DNA of 64,000 nt from Methylobacterium sp. Leaf91 (GCF_001422815.1 NZ_LMMP01000004.1:96114-160113), one strand, 5' to 3'. Positions 19,069 to 28,188 are shown, counted from the stretch's first letter. Program-made: numbers and translations. Notes: a model not told the origin generated them from the letters alone.

Positions 19069-21693
19069 TCAGTTTCGCCGGAGCAGGCGCTCGAAATAGT
19101 CGAGCTCTTCCCTGGGCCGGCTCGGATCGCCGAGCTTGCGGCGCAACTCCTCCATGATCCGGCGCGTGCGCTGAACCGCGGATTCGTCGGCGGTCGGGAC
19201 CTTGCCACGGCCGTCGGAGAGGTCGCGGCCCTTGGTCGGGCGGCCGAGCGGATCGTCGTCACGATTGCCGGCCTGCCCCTGCTGGCTCGGGTTCTCGCCA
19301 CCCTCCTGCTCGCCCTCGCCTTCACCCTCGCCCTGGGCCATCTCCTCCATCTGCTTCTGCATGCCGTCCGCGCCGCGCTTGAGCCCATCGAGGGCGCGGC
19401 CCTGAGCGTCGACGGCATCGCCTTCCTTGCCCTCGCCGAGGGCGCCTTCGGCGTCGCGCATCGCTTCTTCGGCATCGGCGAGGCCTTCCTCGCCCTGCAT
19501 CCCGAGCTCCTTCATCCGCTTCTGCAGATCTTCGAGACGCTGGCGCAAAGCCTGCTGGCGTTCGCCGGCGCCACCCTGGCCCTGCTCGCCCTTCTGGCCT
19601 TTCTGACCCTGTTGCCCTTGCTGGCCCTGCTCTCCGCCCTGCTGGCCCTGGTCGCCATTCTGCTGCTGCCCCTGCTGGCCACGCTGGGGCTTCTGGCCCT
19701 GCTTCTGCCCGGGCTGCTGGCCGCGCTTGTTCTGGCCGTCCTTGAAGGTCTCGTCGCGGAGCGCCTGCTGCTCGCGGGACATCTTGTCGAGTTCCTCGGC
19801 CTGCTTGCTCATCTCACGGCCATTCGGGTCGGATTTGGCTCCCGGCTCGGCGGTCTGGAGGTTCTCGAGGATGCTGCGCAGCTGTTCGAGCAGGCGTTGC
19901 GCCTCGGCGGTGTCGCCGCGCTTCATCGCCTCTTCCATGTCCTTCAGCATCTTGTTCAGATCGTCCGGGGTGACGGTTTTGGCGTTCTGCTGCGACTTGC
20001 CCTTCTCGCCCTGCTGCTGAGGCTGCTTCTGCTGGCGCTCGGCCATCTGCTTCATGAACTTGTCGAGGGCCTGTTTCAGGTCCTCCGTCAGCTTCTTGAT
20101 TTCCTCGTCCGGCGCGTTCCGGTCGATGGCGTCCTTCAGCCTGTCCTGGGCAGCGCGCAGGCTCTTCTCCGCATCGGAGAGGTCGCCATCCTCGATCTTG
20201 AGCGCCATCTCCCACAGTAGGTCGGCCACCTCGATCAGGTTTTCGTCGGTCCGTGCCGCCTTGAGCCGGCGGGACGCGGTGCGCAACCCGAGGAAGATCG
20301 AGGGCTGCGGCGTGAACTGATCCGGTGCGATCATCAGCGCGTCGAGGGCGGTCTGCACCCGGCGCCGGCTTTCGTCGGGAGCGGTGACGAGGCGCCGACG
20401 CTCCTCGGCCAGGGCGCGCGCCAGGGGCTCGCGGAACGGCCGGGCCGGCAGCGTGATCTCCGCCGTCTCGGTTCGCCCCTCCTGGCCGGCCTCGTCCTTC
20501 ACCGCGATGGTCAGCCGGACCCGCGCGCCCGACCAGGGATTGTCGGTGAGGTCCACAAGGGTCTTCGTATCGGTCTCGCCGCTCGCGTCCGAGGGCAAAG
20601 CGAGAGGCATCTTCGGAAGGGGCACCAGGGAGCGACTGCCTGTCAGGGGTTCAACGATCCCGTCGGCCGAAGCGATGCCGTAATCGTCCTTGGCGCGGTA
20701 GCTCAGATTGAAGGTGCCGCGCGCATTCACCTCCAGGGCGCCGACGCGCCGGACTTCCGGGGCGAGGTCCGGGATGGTCTCGACGATGAGATGCTGCTTG
20801 GGCGCCGAGCCCGCGGCGATGATGAGATCGGCGGTGCCGCCGACGAGCTGGAAACGGTCCTCACGAAGGTCCGGGCGCGCTTCCTTGCCGGGCAGAGGCT
20901 TGAAACCCGCATTCGGCGTCAGCACGACATCGCCCTGTCCGGCGATCCGGACGATCAGCGTGGAGTTGACCGGTGCGCGCAGGCGCTGCTCGGTCCCGCT
21001 CATCGTGACGACGAGGGGCGGAAGCCTCGTATAGAGCGGCGGATCGATCCAGCCATCGACGCGAAAGTTTGGTCCCGGGCCGGCGGCCTCGTGCCAGTCG
21101 AACGCACTCCCGATGCGCTGGCGCCATTCCGGGCCTGCGACGAACAGGCTGGCCAACGCCGCCACGACGAGGCCGGCGCGAAGGGCGAAGGGGTCGCGGC
21201 GCGGCATGCCCGGACGGGGCAGGCCGACGCTCAAGCGAGAGACGGCCTCGGCTGCGCGGCGCTGATGCAGCGCCCAAAGCGCCTGCGTCGCCAGGTCCGT
21301 CGTTCCGACGGCAAGGGTATCCTCGATGGCGGAAGCCGGGTTGTGGGACGAAGCCCCGTCGGCGGCGTCACGGTCGAGGCGGGCTAGTGCCTCGCGGCGG
21401 CTCGGGCGGGATAGGCGGACCAGCGGCACCAGAGCGGCGAGGAAGGCGAGGGCGAAGGCGGCGAGTCCGGCGATACGCCAGAACGGCGACAGATCGAGCC
21501 AGAGCCCAAGCCACGAGGCCGCGAGGAAAGCCAGGACCACGGCAAGCGCTCGCCAGACGAGCGGCCAGGCACGTTCCCACAATCCGGCGGCCTGCGATTG
21601 CGACACGAGCCGATCGAGCCGGCTTCGGGCTGCCGGCGTCTTCGGCGCCGTCATCTGGGTCGCTTTGGAGGTCGTCGCGTCGGCCTCGTCCAT
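19069..21693 (-). CDS. TIGR02302/DUF4175-family large membrane-anchored protein
   Basis: The 874-residue protein has two N-terminal membrane helices (about residues 35-85: WRALAVVLAFLAASWLGLWL and IAGLAAFALAFLAALVPLV). A large periplasmic-type region of beta-rich Ig-like repeats follows, then a long charged helical stretch, then a Gln/Gly low-complexity tract (about residues 655-715, rich in GQQG and GQK). The C-terminus ends ELDYFERLLRRN. This order is typical of the TIGR02302 family of Rhizobiales, function unknown but envelope-related by topology. I prefer the ATG at 21693, which has a GGGAG upstream. It follows lysA on the same strand, with a repeat element between them. Confidence 0.85.
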   Translation of the reverse strand: MDEADATTSKATQMTAPKTPAARSRLDRLVSQSQAAGLWERAWPLVWRALAVVLAFLAASWLGLWLDLSPFWRIAGLAAFALAFLAALVPLVRLSRPSRREALARLDRDAADGASSHNPASAIEDTLAVGTTDLATQALWALHQRRAAEAVSRLSVGLPRPGMPRRDPFALRAGLVVAALASLFVAGPEWRQRIGSAFDWHEAAGPGPNFRVDGWIDPPLYTRLPPLVVTMSGTEQRLRAPVNSTLIVRIAGQGDVVLTPNAGFKPLPGKEARPDLREDRFQLVGGTADLIIAAGSAPKQHLIVETIPDLAPEVRRVGALEVNARGTFNLSYRAKDDYGIASADGIVEPLTGSRSLVPLPKMPLALPSDASGETDTKTLVDLTDNPWSGARVRLTIAVKDEAGQEGRTETAEITLPARPFREPLARALAEERRRLVTAPDESRRRVQTALDALMIAPDQFTPQPSIFLGLRTASRRLKAARTDENLIEVADLLWEMALKIEDGDLSDAEKSLRAAQDRLKDAIDRNAPDEEIKKLTEDLKQALDKFMKQMAERQQKQPQQQGEKGKSQQNAKTVTPDDLNKMLKDMEEAMKRGDTAEAQRLLEQLRSILENLQTAEPGAKSDPNGREMSKQAEELDKMSREQQALRDETFKDGQNKRGQQPGQKQGQKPQRGQQGQQQNGDQGQQGGEQGQQGQQGQKGQKGEQGQGGAGERQQALRQRLEDLQKRMKELGMQGEEGLADAEEAMRDAEGALGEGKEGDAVDAQGRALDGLKRGADGMQKQMEEMAQGEGEGEGEQEGGENPSQQGQAGNRDDDPLGRPTKGRDLSDGRGKVPTADESAVQRTRRIMEELRRKLGDPSRPREELDYFERLLRRN

Positions 21694-21825
21694 TCTGTTT
21701 GGGCTCCCGAGGCGGGGAATGCTCCAGGCATCCCGCCATGTCAGCCTAGCATGGTGGCGGCGCGCTGCGATCGGGTCAAATCGGCCCACCCGCATCGCGG
21801 GTGCGCGGCCAAGCAGGTCCGCATT

Positions 21826-21916
21826 GGCGAGCCAACGCTTCACCTCGCTTAGGCCTTTGAAGTGTCGCAGGTTTCGGAACGCAAAACCGGTGACCACTTT
21901 TACTAAACCTGCTTAG
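21826..21916 (-). repeat. Dispersed intergenic hairpin repeat, copy 1
   Basis: Read on the minus strand, it begins CTAAGCAGGTTT and matches the element at 24926-25016 at roughly 85% over about 90 bases by eye. Terminal GCAGGTTT and AAACCTGC form an inverted repeat around AAAAGTGGTCACCGG-type sequence. The lysA stop codon lies inside its first bases. Confidence 0.75.
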
Positions 21917-23187
21917 TCCGACCGCAGCCAGTCGGGCACGCGGTCGAGGCCGATGAGGTCGTCGTAGGTCTGCCGCGGCCGGACGATGGCCGCGCGGTCG
22001 CCGCTCACCAGAACCTCGGCCACGAGGCGGCGGGTGTTGTAGGTTCCGGCCTGGACAGCCCCGTAGGCGCCCGCGGTCATCACGGCGACAAGGTCGCCCG
22101 GTGCGACATCGGGGATATCCCGGGCCAGCGCGATATAGTCGCCGCTCTCGCAGACCGGCCCGACCACGTCGGCGACGAGGCGGGGGGTGTCGGCACCGGG
22201 CTCGATGACCGGACGGAGGGCGTGGTAGGCCTCGTAGAGCGTCGGGCGGATCAGATCGTTCATCGCCGCGTCGACGATGACGAAGGTCCGGCCCTCCGTG
22301 CGTTTCACGTAGAGGACGCGGGTCACGAGGATGCCGGCATTGCCCGCGATCATGCGGCCGATCTCGAAGACCGGGCGCAGGCCGAGGGGCCGGAAATGCG
22401 GGCGCAGGATATCCGCCAGGGCGGCGGGCTCCGGGGGGGGAGCGTTGTCCTCGCGATAGGGAATGCCGAGACCGCCGCCGAAATCGATGTGATGCAGGGG
22501 GTGACCCTGCGCCATCAGGCTGCGCGCCAATTCGGCCAGGAGCCCGGCCGCATGGGCGAAGGGCGCGAGATCGGTGATCTGGCTGCCGATATGCATGTCG
22601 ACGCCGGACACAGCGATACCCGGCAGGGACGCCGCGCGGGCATAGACCTCGGCCGCGCGTCCGATGGGGATACCGAATTTGTTCTCGGATTTTCCGGTGG
22701 AGATCTTGGCATGGGTCCCGGCATCCACATCCGGATTGACCCGGACGGAGACCGGAGCAGTCGCCCCGAGAGAAGAGGCCACCTCGGACAGGGTTTCGAG
22801 CTCGGGCTCGCTCTCCACGTTGAAGCAGTAGATGCCGGCATGCAGGGCCGCCGCCATCTCCTCGCGGGTCTTGCCCACGCCGGAGAACACGATCCGCTGC
22901 GGATCGACGCCGGCGGCAAGCGCCCGCCGCAACTCGCCCTCGGAGACGATGTCCATCCCCGCCCCGAGACGGGCCAGGGTGGTGAGCACCGCCTGGTTGG
23001 AATTCGCCTTCATCGCATAGCAGACGAGGGCGTCGTCCCCGGCGAAGGCTTCGGCGAAGACGCGGTAATGCCGCTCGAGCGTCGCCGTGGAGTAGCAATA
23101 GAACGGCGTGCCGATCTCGGCCGCGAGGCCGGTCAGGTCGACATCCTCGGCGGCCAGCCGGCCGTCACGATACTGGAAATGGTGCAT
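21913..23187 (-). CDS. lysA: Diaminopimelate decarboxylase
   Basis: The 424-residue PLP enzyme makes L-lysine from meso-diaminopimelate, the last step of lysine synthesis. The PLP-binding Lys is residue 60 in VCYAMKANSN. Other signatures are GVDMHIGSQI, HIDFGGGLGIPY, EIGRMIAGNAGIL and the CESGDYIA motif that contributes the active-site Cys across the dimer. Length is standard. The gene lies downstream of lptM (96 bases) on the same strand, the common argH-lptM-lysA order of proteobacteria, though argH is not in this window. Its stop codon falls within a repeat element. Confidence 0.97.
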   Translation of the reverse strand: MHHFQYRDGRLAAEDVDLTGLAAEIGTPFYCYSTATLERHYRVFAEAFAGDDALVCYAMKANSNQAVLTTLARLGAGMDIVSEGELRRALAAGVDPQRIVFSGVGKTREEMAAALHAGIYCFNVESEPELETLSEVASSLGATAPVSVRVNPDVDAGTHAKISTGKSENKFGIPIGRAAEVYARAASLPGIAVSGVDMHIGSQITDLAPFAHAAGLLAELARSLMAQGHPLHHIDFGGGLGIPYREDNAPPPEPAALADILRPHFRPLGLRPVFEIGRMIAGNAGILVTRVLYVKRTEGRTFVIVDAAMNDLIRPTLYEAYHALRPVIEPGADTPRLVADVVGPVCESGDYIALARDIPDVAPGDLVAVMTAGAYGAVQAGTYNTRRLVAEVLVSGDRAAIVRPRQTYDDLIGLDRVPDWLRSD

Positions 23188-23283
23188 GGCGGGCCTTGGG
23201 ACGCGAATCCCGAAACGCGAACCTGACAGAAGACGGCACGCCCGACATAGCCCCGTCGGGACGGACGTCAGGCCCGCGTCATT

Positions 23284-23592
23284 CTAGAGGAGCGGATCGA
23301 GGATGAAGGGCTGTTTGGGGACGGTATAGCCGCGCTTGACGCCCCTCGAGGTCTGTACGGGAGCCTCGAAGATCGCTTGGGGCGTACCGGAAATCGCAGT
23401 CGGGTCGAGGTCGTCGCCATCGGCCACCGCGGTCGCATCCGCTACCGGCGACGCCCCGAGGCCGATCCCTGAGGATTGCACCGGTGCTCGCGTATCGGGG
23501 GCCTGCAGGGCACCGCGCCGGCCGCAGCCGGAACCGGCGAGGGCCACGCAGCCCACAGCGAGGAGCAACGTCAGTCGGGAACGAAACAACAT
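23284..23592 (-). CDS. lptM: LptM-like small lipoprotein
   Basis: The 102-residue protein has a lipoprotein signal with lipobox (ALAGSGC) followed immediately by GRRGALQAP, the conserved LptM (formerly YifL) motif. LptM assists maturation of the LptDE LPS translocon at the outer membrane. Position directly upstream of lysA is the usual one for this gene. A tail of about 70 residues, rich in Pro, Ala and Asp, follows the conserved head and is variable in the family. The ATG at 23592 is used; a TTG one codon earlier is less likely. Confidence 0.85.
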   Translation of the reverse strand: MLFRSRLTLLLAVGCVALAGSGCGRRGALQAPDTRAPVQSSGIGLGASPVADATAVADGDDLDPTAISGTPQAIFEAPVQTSRGVKRGYTVPKQPFILDPLL

Positions 23593-23675
23593 CAACGCGG
23601 GTCCGGCACCTCAGGCGGCGGCATCATAGCCGCTGCCGCTCGCCGATGCGAGCGCAACGGCCACGCTTTGTGCAG

Positions 23676-23697
23676 CCTGAGGCCCGGAGGCCTCAGG
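23676..23697. other. Perfect GC-rich hairpin
   Basis: CCTGAGGCC and GGCCTCAGG pair perfectly over nine bases around a CGGA loop, between the cysteine-rich protein gene and lptM. No T-tract follows on the minus strand, so it may be a transcript-stabilising structure or weak terminator. Confidence 0.5.
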
Positions 23698-23731
23698 GAA
23701 GGGGATCAAACCTACGTGTCAGCCGGGCTGA

Positions 23732-24004
23732 TCAGCCCTTCTTGCCGCCCGTCTTCTCGTAAGCGTCGATCGCGCGGCGGCAATTCTCGGACAGCTTGGT
23801 CCAGTTGGTCTGGAAGCACTTGTCCACCGCCGGATCGTCGGGAGAGAGGTTCCCGCAATAGGTGAGGTAATCGCCGGTGCAATACTTCTTCAACGTCTCG
23901 TTGCCCCGCTTCGTCTGGGGAGCGGCTTGAGCGAAAGCCGCCGCCGACGAGAACACGGCCATGGTGGCGAGAGCGAGGGCAAGCGAAGTCGACTTGAATG
24001 CCAT
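23732..24004 (-). CDS. Small secreted cysteine-rich repeat protein
   Basis: The 90-residue protein has a clear signal peptide (LALALATMAVFSSAAAFAQA). The mature part contains four Cys spaced C-x6-C, then PDDPAVDKCFQTNW and LSENCRRAIDAY. This spacing closely resembles one module of the cysteine-rich repeat family (GLG1/Cys_rich_FGFR, PF00839), which is found in short exported bacterial proteins. Two intramolecular disulfides are expected in the periplasm. Function is unknown. It is followed 36 bases later by a GC-rich hairpin and appears monocistronic. Confidence 0.72.
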   Translation of the reverse strand: MAFKSTSLALALATMAVFSSAAAFAQAAPQTKRGNETLKKYCTGDYLTYCGNLSPDDPAVDKCFQTNWTKLSENCRRAIDAYEKTGGKKG

Positions 24005-24163
24005 AGGGAACGAGATCCGTCTCAGACAGTGGAGATGTGACGAACCCGATGATGCCTATGCATGGTCGAAACAAGGCACGCCGGTGGTCATCCCATGAAC
24101 AACGCGGCTTCTACGCCACAGCTTCCATGACCTGCAACAAGCCTGTCAGGCTTCGGCGGCTGT

Positions 24164-24910
24164 TCAGACCCGTTCGGCCTGTTTCAACGGAACAGGGCCG
24201 GCCTGCGCGCCGGGCATGGGGAAAACATCGACGGACGGAAGTCGGTTCTGCCTCAGCAGCGAATCCGCCACCTCGACGATACGCTGGCGAAGAACGGCGA
24301 TCTCCTGGTCTTGCTGCACGTTGGCCTGAGGCACCTGTGCCGCTCGCAGCGCCTCGCATTCCTCCAGAAGCGCTACGTAGCGGGCTTGGAGATCCGGCGC
24401 GGGTTCGTCGCTGGCGGTGTCTCCTTCCACGGTCTCCGACGATGCCACTGGGCTGCGTAGCGCATGGAGATCATCGATGAGATCGCGATGGGCGTTCTCC
24501 AGGACTTCGAGCGTGGCGAGGCTGAGGGTTCCTTCCGCGCGAGCGGTGGCGAGGTCGCGTTCGACGCCGTCGAGGGTCGCTCTCGTGGATGCGAGGGTGG
24601 CATCCCGCTCCTCCACATTTCGAGCCAGTGCGGCGATCTCGAGGGTCCGCGCTCCGATGGCGGCCATATCCGAATGGCGGCTCGCGCGTGCGGCCTCCAC
24701 CTTCCGTTCGAGACGGCGCTGGGTGACGGCGAAACGCGCGCGCAGGAAATCCTTTTCGGCGGCGATCTCGGAGGCGGAGAGGGGGACGAGCCCTTCGAGC
24801 CGACGCTTGGAGAGACGGATCGCTCGGGCGTTCACGGCCGGCAGGACCATGAGGGCGCAGAGGCTCGCCGCAAGGAAGCCGAGCGCGAAGATCATCACGG
24901 TTTCGATCAC
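24164..24910 (-). CDS. Membrane-anchored coiled-coil protein, unknown function
   Basis: The 248-residue protein starts with one membrane helix (about residues 5-25, VMIFALGFLAASLCALMVLP). It continues with long heptad-like helical sequence rich in Glu, Arg, Ala and Leu (about 45-150 and 170-225), ending in a Pro-rich tail. The topology suggests a single-span anchor with a cytoplasmic coiled coil. I do not recognise a family with a known role. The GTG at 24910 is preceded by GGAAGAG; an ATG five codons later is an alternative. A repeat element begins 16 bases upstream of its start. Confidence 0.65.
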   Translation of the reverse strand: MIETVMIFALGFLAASLCALMVLPAVNARAIRLSKRRLEGLVPLSASEIAAEKDFLRARFAVTQRRLERKVEAARASRHSDMAAIGARTLEIAALARNVEERDATLASTRATLDGVERDLATARAEGTLSLATLEVLENAHRDLIDDLHALRSPVASSETVEGDTASDEPAPDLQARYVALLEECEALRAAQVPQANVQQDQEIAVLRQRIVEVADSLLRQNRLPSVDVFPMPGAQAGPVPLKQAERV

Positions 24911-24925
24911 GCGGGCATGCTCTTC

Positions 24926-25016
24926 CTAAGCAGGTTTCGCAAAAGTGGTCACCGGTTCTGCGCCTTGAAACCTGCGAGATTTCAACGGTCTAAGCAGGCT
25001 CGCGTTGGCACGCCGC
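24926..25016 (+). repeat. Dispersed intergenic hairpin repeat, copy 2
   Basis: Begins CTAAGCAGGTTTCGC and continues AAAAGTGGTCACCGGTT, then AAACCTGCGA. It is homologous to copy 1 at 21826-21916 in inverse orientation. The GCAGGTTT/AAACCTGC arms could fold into a stem-loop of about 45 bases. It lies just upstream of the coiled-coil gene. Confidence 0.75.
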
Positions 25017-25145
25017 CGCGGGCTTGCATAGGCCAGGCTCGCGAGCCGACAGACCTCGGCATGAACGTCTTTAAACCATTTCCCCCATGCGAGACCAATC
25101 CTTTGAACGGCTTGGAACAAGCCACCGCCGACCGAGCCGGGCGGA

Positions 25146-25778
25146 TCAGAACGGGTTCCAAGTCGGCTTCGACGTGAACTTCAGGTAGCCGACATTGATC
25201 CCCAGGCGCGCGCCGACGCCGGTCCGGATCGGCACCACCACCATTCCGTCATTCGTGACGGCGGTCATCCCGAACCCGCCGATGAAATAGGCCGAGCCGT
25301 CGACCCCGGCAAAGCGCCGGTAGAGGCCGGAGACCGAGGGCATGTTGTAGAGGAGCATCATCGTGCGGTCGCCGTCGCCGCCGACATCGAACCCGATGGA
25401 CGGTCCCTGCCAGAAGATCCGACGCTGCCCGGCATTGCGGGTATAGAGTGTGCCTTCGCCGTAGCGGACGCCGCCCACGATGGCGCCGGAGGCTTCCTGC
25501 CCGAGGATGTAGCCGTTGGGCTCGCCCCAACGGCGGGTCGCTTCCTCGACGGTGAGGGCGAGGCCGCGCGACATTGAGCCGAAGAACTTATGCCCGTTAT
25601 CCACGATCTCGGCCGGACGAAAACGGCCGGGGGGCGGCTCGTCGAAGGCCAGAGCCGGGGCGACGGACGCGGCGATCGACAGCGCGGCGGCTGCCACGCC
25701 GAGGCTCAGAACGCGCCGACGGGTGGTGAGCGGCGAGGGCTCGGCGGATGCGGAGAGGGGATTCGAAGGATCTGTCAT
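25146..25778 (-). CDS. eipA: EipA-like DUF1134 periplasmic envelope protein
   Basis: The 210-residue protein has an N-terminal signal with a twin-Arg-like TTRRRVLSLGVAAAALS. The conserved DUF1134 domain follows: GHKFFGSMSRGLALTVEEA, NGYILGQEASGA, GVRYGEGTLYTRNAG, GPSIGFDVGGDGDRTMMLLY and the C-terminal VGARLGINVGYLKFT. In Brucella, EipA is a small beta-barrel-like periplasmic protein needed for envelope integrity. I used the ATG at 25778, which has GGAG upstream. It is divergent from a YHS-domain gene across about 120 bases. Confidence 0.85.
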   Translation of the reverse strand: MTDPSNPLSASAEPSPLTTRRRVLSLGVAAAALSIAASVAPALAFDEPPPGRFRPAEIVDNGHKFFGSMSRGLALTVEEATRRWGEPNGYILGQEASGAIVGGVRYGEGTLYTRNAGQRRIFWQGPSIGFDVGGDGDRTMMLLYNMPSVSGLYRRFAGVDGSAYFIGGFGMTAVTNDGMVVVPIRTGVGARLGINVGYLKFTSKPTWNPF

Positions 25779-25900
25779 CCGGAGCTCCATGTTCGCCCAT
25801 CAATGGTTCGACATCCGTCCCGATCACCCACATTCTGGCGAATGGGTTTATCCGGTCCGGGACGAGCGGAGAGACGAGCTTGCGTCGCGCCGAGTCGAGC

Positions 25901-26389
25901 ATGAAGTACCGCATGATAGGGTTAACGCGGCGTAACTTCGGGGCGGTCGCGTTGGCGTCGTGCCTCGCCGCACCTCGAAGCGCCTCGGCGGGGCAGGGGC
26001 TGATCGCCCTCAACGGTTTCGACGCGGTGAGCTACTTCCTTGACCCCGAAGGCCAGCCGGTCGCCGGCAAAGCCACCTACGAATGGGTCTGGAAGAACCG
26101 GACCTGGCGCTTTTCGAAAGCGAGCAATCTCGCGGCGTTCCGGGATGCGCCGTCGGTCTACGCACCGCGTCTCGGCGGCTACGATCCGATCGGGATCGTC
26201 GATGGCCGGATCGTCGATACGGACCCGCTGGTCTTCGCGATCCTGCCCGGTCCGACGGGAGATGCGCTCTACCTGTTCCGCAACTCTGAACATCGTGCGA
26301 AGGTCGTGGCGTCTCCCGCCATCATCGGGGTGGCGGAAGAGACGTGGCCGAGCTTGAAGTCGCTCACGGAGGACGGCGTGACCCGCTGA
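25901..26389 (+). CDS. Exported YHS-domain protein
   Basis: The 162-residue product begins with a twin-Arg-like export signal (LTRRNFGAVALASCLAAP), followed by a YHS-type domain: IALNGFDAVSYFLDPEGQPVAGK, YEWVWKNRTWRFSKASNLAAF and a final GYDPIGIVDGR region. YHS domains are small modules found with metal transport and redox proteins. Here the canonical Cys is absent, so metal binding is doubtful. The ATG at 25901 is chosen; one at 25913 also leaves the signal intact. Its stop lies 14 bases from the convergent cysQ stop. Confidence 0.7.
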   Translation: MKYRMIGLTRRNFGAVALASCLAAPRSASAGQGLIALNGFDAVSYFLDPEGQPVAGKATYEWVWKNRTWRFSKASNLAAFRDAPSVYAPRLGGYDPIGIVDGRIVDTDPLVFAILPGPTGDALYLFRNSEHRAKVVASPAIIGVAEETWPSLKSLTEDGVTR

Positions 26390-26403
26390 CACGGGCGCCC
26401 CGG

Positions 26404-27261
26404 TCAGGGCCGCGCGGTGTGACCCTCCCGGATCGTATTCAGGTTGGGCCCGCGATCGGGGAGTCCGAGACGGCTGGTATAGCTCGGATCCCCAAGGGCT
26501 GCGAAAGGGCCGTTGCGGTAGAAGATGCGGTAATGGCCATAGGTGATCTCGCGCCCCGAGGGCACGACGACCCTGCCGCCGGCCGTGGTCAGCACATGAT
26601 CCCCGGCGGCCGTGTCCCACTCCATGGTCGGGCCGCAGCGGACATAGATATCGGCCTCGCCCGAGGCGATGAGGCAGAATTTCAGGGCCGAGGCCACGCC
26701 CCGCCTCTGACCGATGGGAAGGCCGGCGAGACAGGCCTCCGTCTCGGTGTCGCCGTGGCGGCGGCTGACCAGGGCCACGAGCCCGTCCTCCGGTACTTTC
26801 CGGACCCGGATCGCATTCCGCCCTGTCGGTCGCCCGCGATGGATCACCGCCTCGAACGCGGTGACGCCGGCCCCCCAGACGCGGCCGATACCCGGACCGG
26901 CCACGGCCGAGGCCACCGGCCTGTTTCCTTCGATCAGGCAGATATTGACGCTGTAATCCGGGTTTCCCGCGAGAAAATCGCGCGTTCCGTCCAATGGATC
27001 GACCAGAAAGAACAGGTCGGCCGGCGGCAGGTCGTGGGTGGATTCCTCGGAAACGATCGGGATCGTCGGATAACGCTGCTTCAGCGCTTCGATGATCAGC
27101 TTTTCGGAGGCGATATCGGCGACGCTCGAAGGGGTCCCGTCCGGCTTGATCACGTGTGCGCAATCGCCACCATGATGTCGTCGGAGGATGTCGCCCGCTT
27201 CGCAGGCGATGTCGGTCAATGTCGTCGCGATGCTGTCGCGCATCCGCGGATCGAGGGGCAT
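26404..27261 (-). CDS. cysQ: 3'(2'),5'-bisphosphate nucleotidase, CysQ type
   Basis: The 285-residue protein belongs to the Mg-dependent inositol monophosphatase superfamily. Metal-binding motifs are SEESTHD (about residues 71-77), DPLDGTRDF (88-96) and EWDTAAGDHVL (near 213). CysQ hydrolyses 3'-phosphoadenosine 5'-phosphate, a by-product of sulfate assimilation, to AMP. Inositol phosphatase activity cannot be excluded from sequence alone, but the GTRDF and length favour CysQ. No sulfate assimilation genes are nearby. It converges with the YHS gene and diverges from chpT. Confidence 0.88.
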   Translation of the reverse strand: MPLDPRMRDSIATTLTDIACEAGDILRRHHGGDCAHVIKPDGTPSSVADIASEKLIIEALKQRYPTIPIVSEESTHDLPPADLFFLVDPLDGTRDFLAGNPDYSVNICLIEGNRPVASAVAGPGIGRVWGAGVTAFEAVIHRGRPTGRNAIRVRKVPEDGLVALVSRRHGDTETEACLAGLPIGQRRGVASALKFCLIASGEADIYVRCGPTMEWDTAAGDHVLTTAGGRVVVPSGREITYGHYRIFYRNGPFAALGDPSYTSRLGLPDRGPNLNTIREGHTARP

Positions 27262-27453
27262 GGGAAAGTCTTGCCTTGCGAGCCGCGCCTTGTCGACTCT
27301 AGAGTCGGCTTCAAAGCGTCCTACGCACTCGTCGCGTCGCTTTTCAAAGCATGCTGTGCCGTCTATCGGTGCCGCACCCAGTCGGTTTCATCTCTCGGAG
27401 CCGACGGACCGGCCGCATCGGCGGCCCATTCATTGCCCTGTGCGGAGAGCACG

Positions 27454-28188
27454 ATGACCCCCGTCGATCTCGATTCCCTCGATCTCTCCGCGCTGCTGTG
27501 CTCGCGCGTCTGCCACGATGTGATCAGCCCCGTCGGCGCCATCGTGAACGGGCTCGAAGTCCTGGAGGACGAGAGCGACACCTCGATGCGGGAATTCGCC
27601 CTCGAACTCATCAGCAAGAGCGCGAAACAGGCCTCGGCGCGGCTGCAATTCGCCCGCATCGCCTTCGGCGCCGCCGGATCGGCGGGCGCCTCGATCGACC
27701 TCGCCGATGCCGAGAAGGTCTCCCGCGGGATGTTCGGCGACGAGAAGACCCAGCTGACCTGGAGCGCGCCGCAGGCGCTTTATCCGAAGAACAAGGTCAA
27801 GCTCCTGCTCAACCTCGTGATGATCGCCACCACGACGATCCCGCGCGGCGGCCGCATCGACGTCGTCGTGAGCGGCGACGGCGAGGCTCCCTCCATCGTC
27901 ATCAGGTCGAAGGGGTCGCATGCTCGCATCCCGGCCCATGTGGAGGATCTGATCGCGGGAACGCCGGAGAACGGCGCGGTGGACGCGCACAGCATCCTGC
28001 CGTTCTATGCGGGCCTCGTCGCCCGTGTCGCCGCGATGAACGTGCGCTTCGGGATCGAAGGCGACGAAGTGACGATCAGCGCGGAGCCCGTCGTAGACGC
28101 CGTCGCGCCGGCCTCGCCCCCCGCCGCTGCCCCGGTGGAGGATACCCGCCCCTCCGACAGCGAGCCCCCCGAAACCTCGCTCGCCTGA
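27454..28188 (+). CDS. chpT: Histidine phosphotransferase ChpT
   Basis: The 244-residue protein has the dimeric pseudo-histidine-kinase layout of ChpT. The N-terminal helix carries the phosphorylated His at residue 21 in CSRVCHDVISPVGAIVNGLE, and a degenerate GHKL-like domain without ATP motifs follows (NKVKLLLNLVMIATTTIPRGG). ChpT receives phosphate from CckA and passes it to CtrA and CpdR, controlling cell cycle and motility. The Pro/Ala-rich tail is extra to the fold. GGAGAG precedes the ATG. The gene sits just upstream of the first chemotaxis operon, and ctrA lies at its other end. Confidence 0.9.
   Translation: MTPVDLDSLDLSALLCSRVCHDVISPVGAIVNGLEVLEDESDTSMREFALELISKSAKQASARLQFARIAFGAAGSAGASIDLADAEKVSRGMFGDEKTQLTWSAPQALYPKNKVKLLLNLVMIATTTIPRGGRIDVVVSGDGEAPSIVIRSKGSHARIPAHVEDLIAGTPENGAVDAHSILPFYAGLVARVAAMNVRFGIEGDEVTISAEPVVDAVAPASPPAAAPVEDTRPSDSEPPETSLA

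Noticed and set aside
23676..23697. Intrinsic terminator for the cysteine-rich protein gene
   Set aside because: The stem is perfect but no T-tract follows, so it is listed only as a hairpin.
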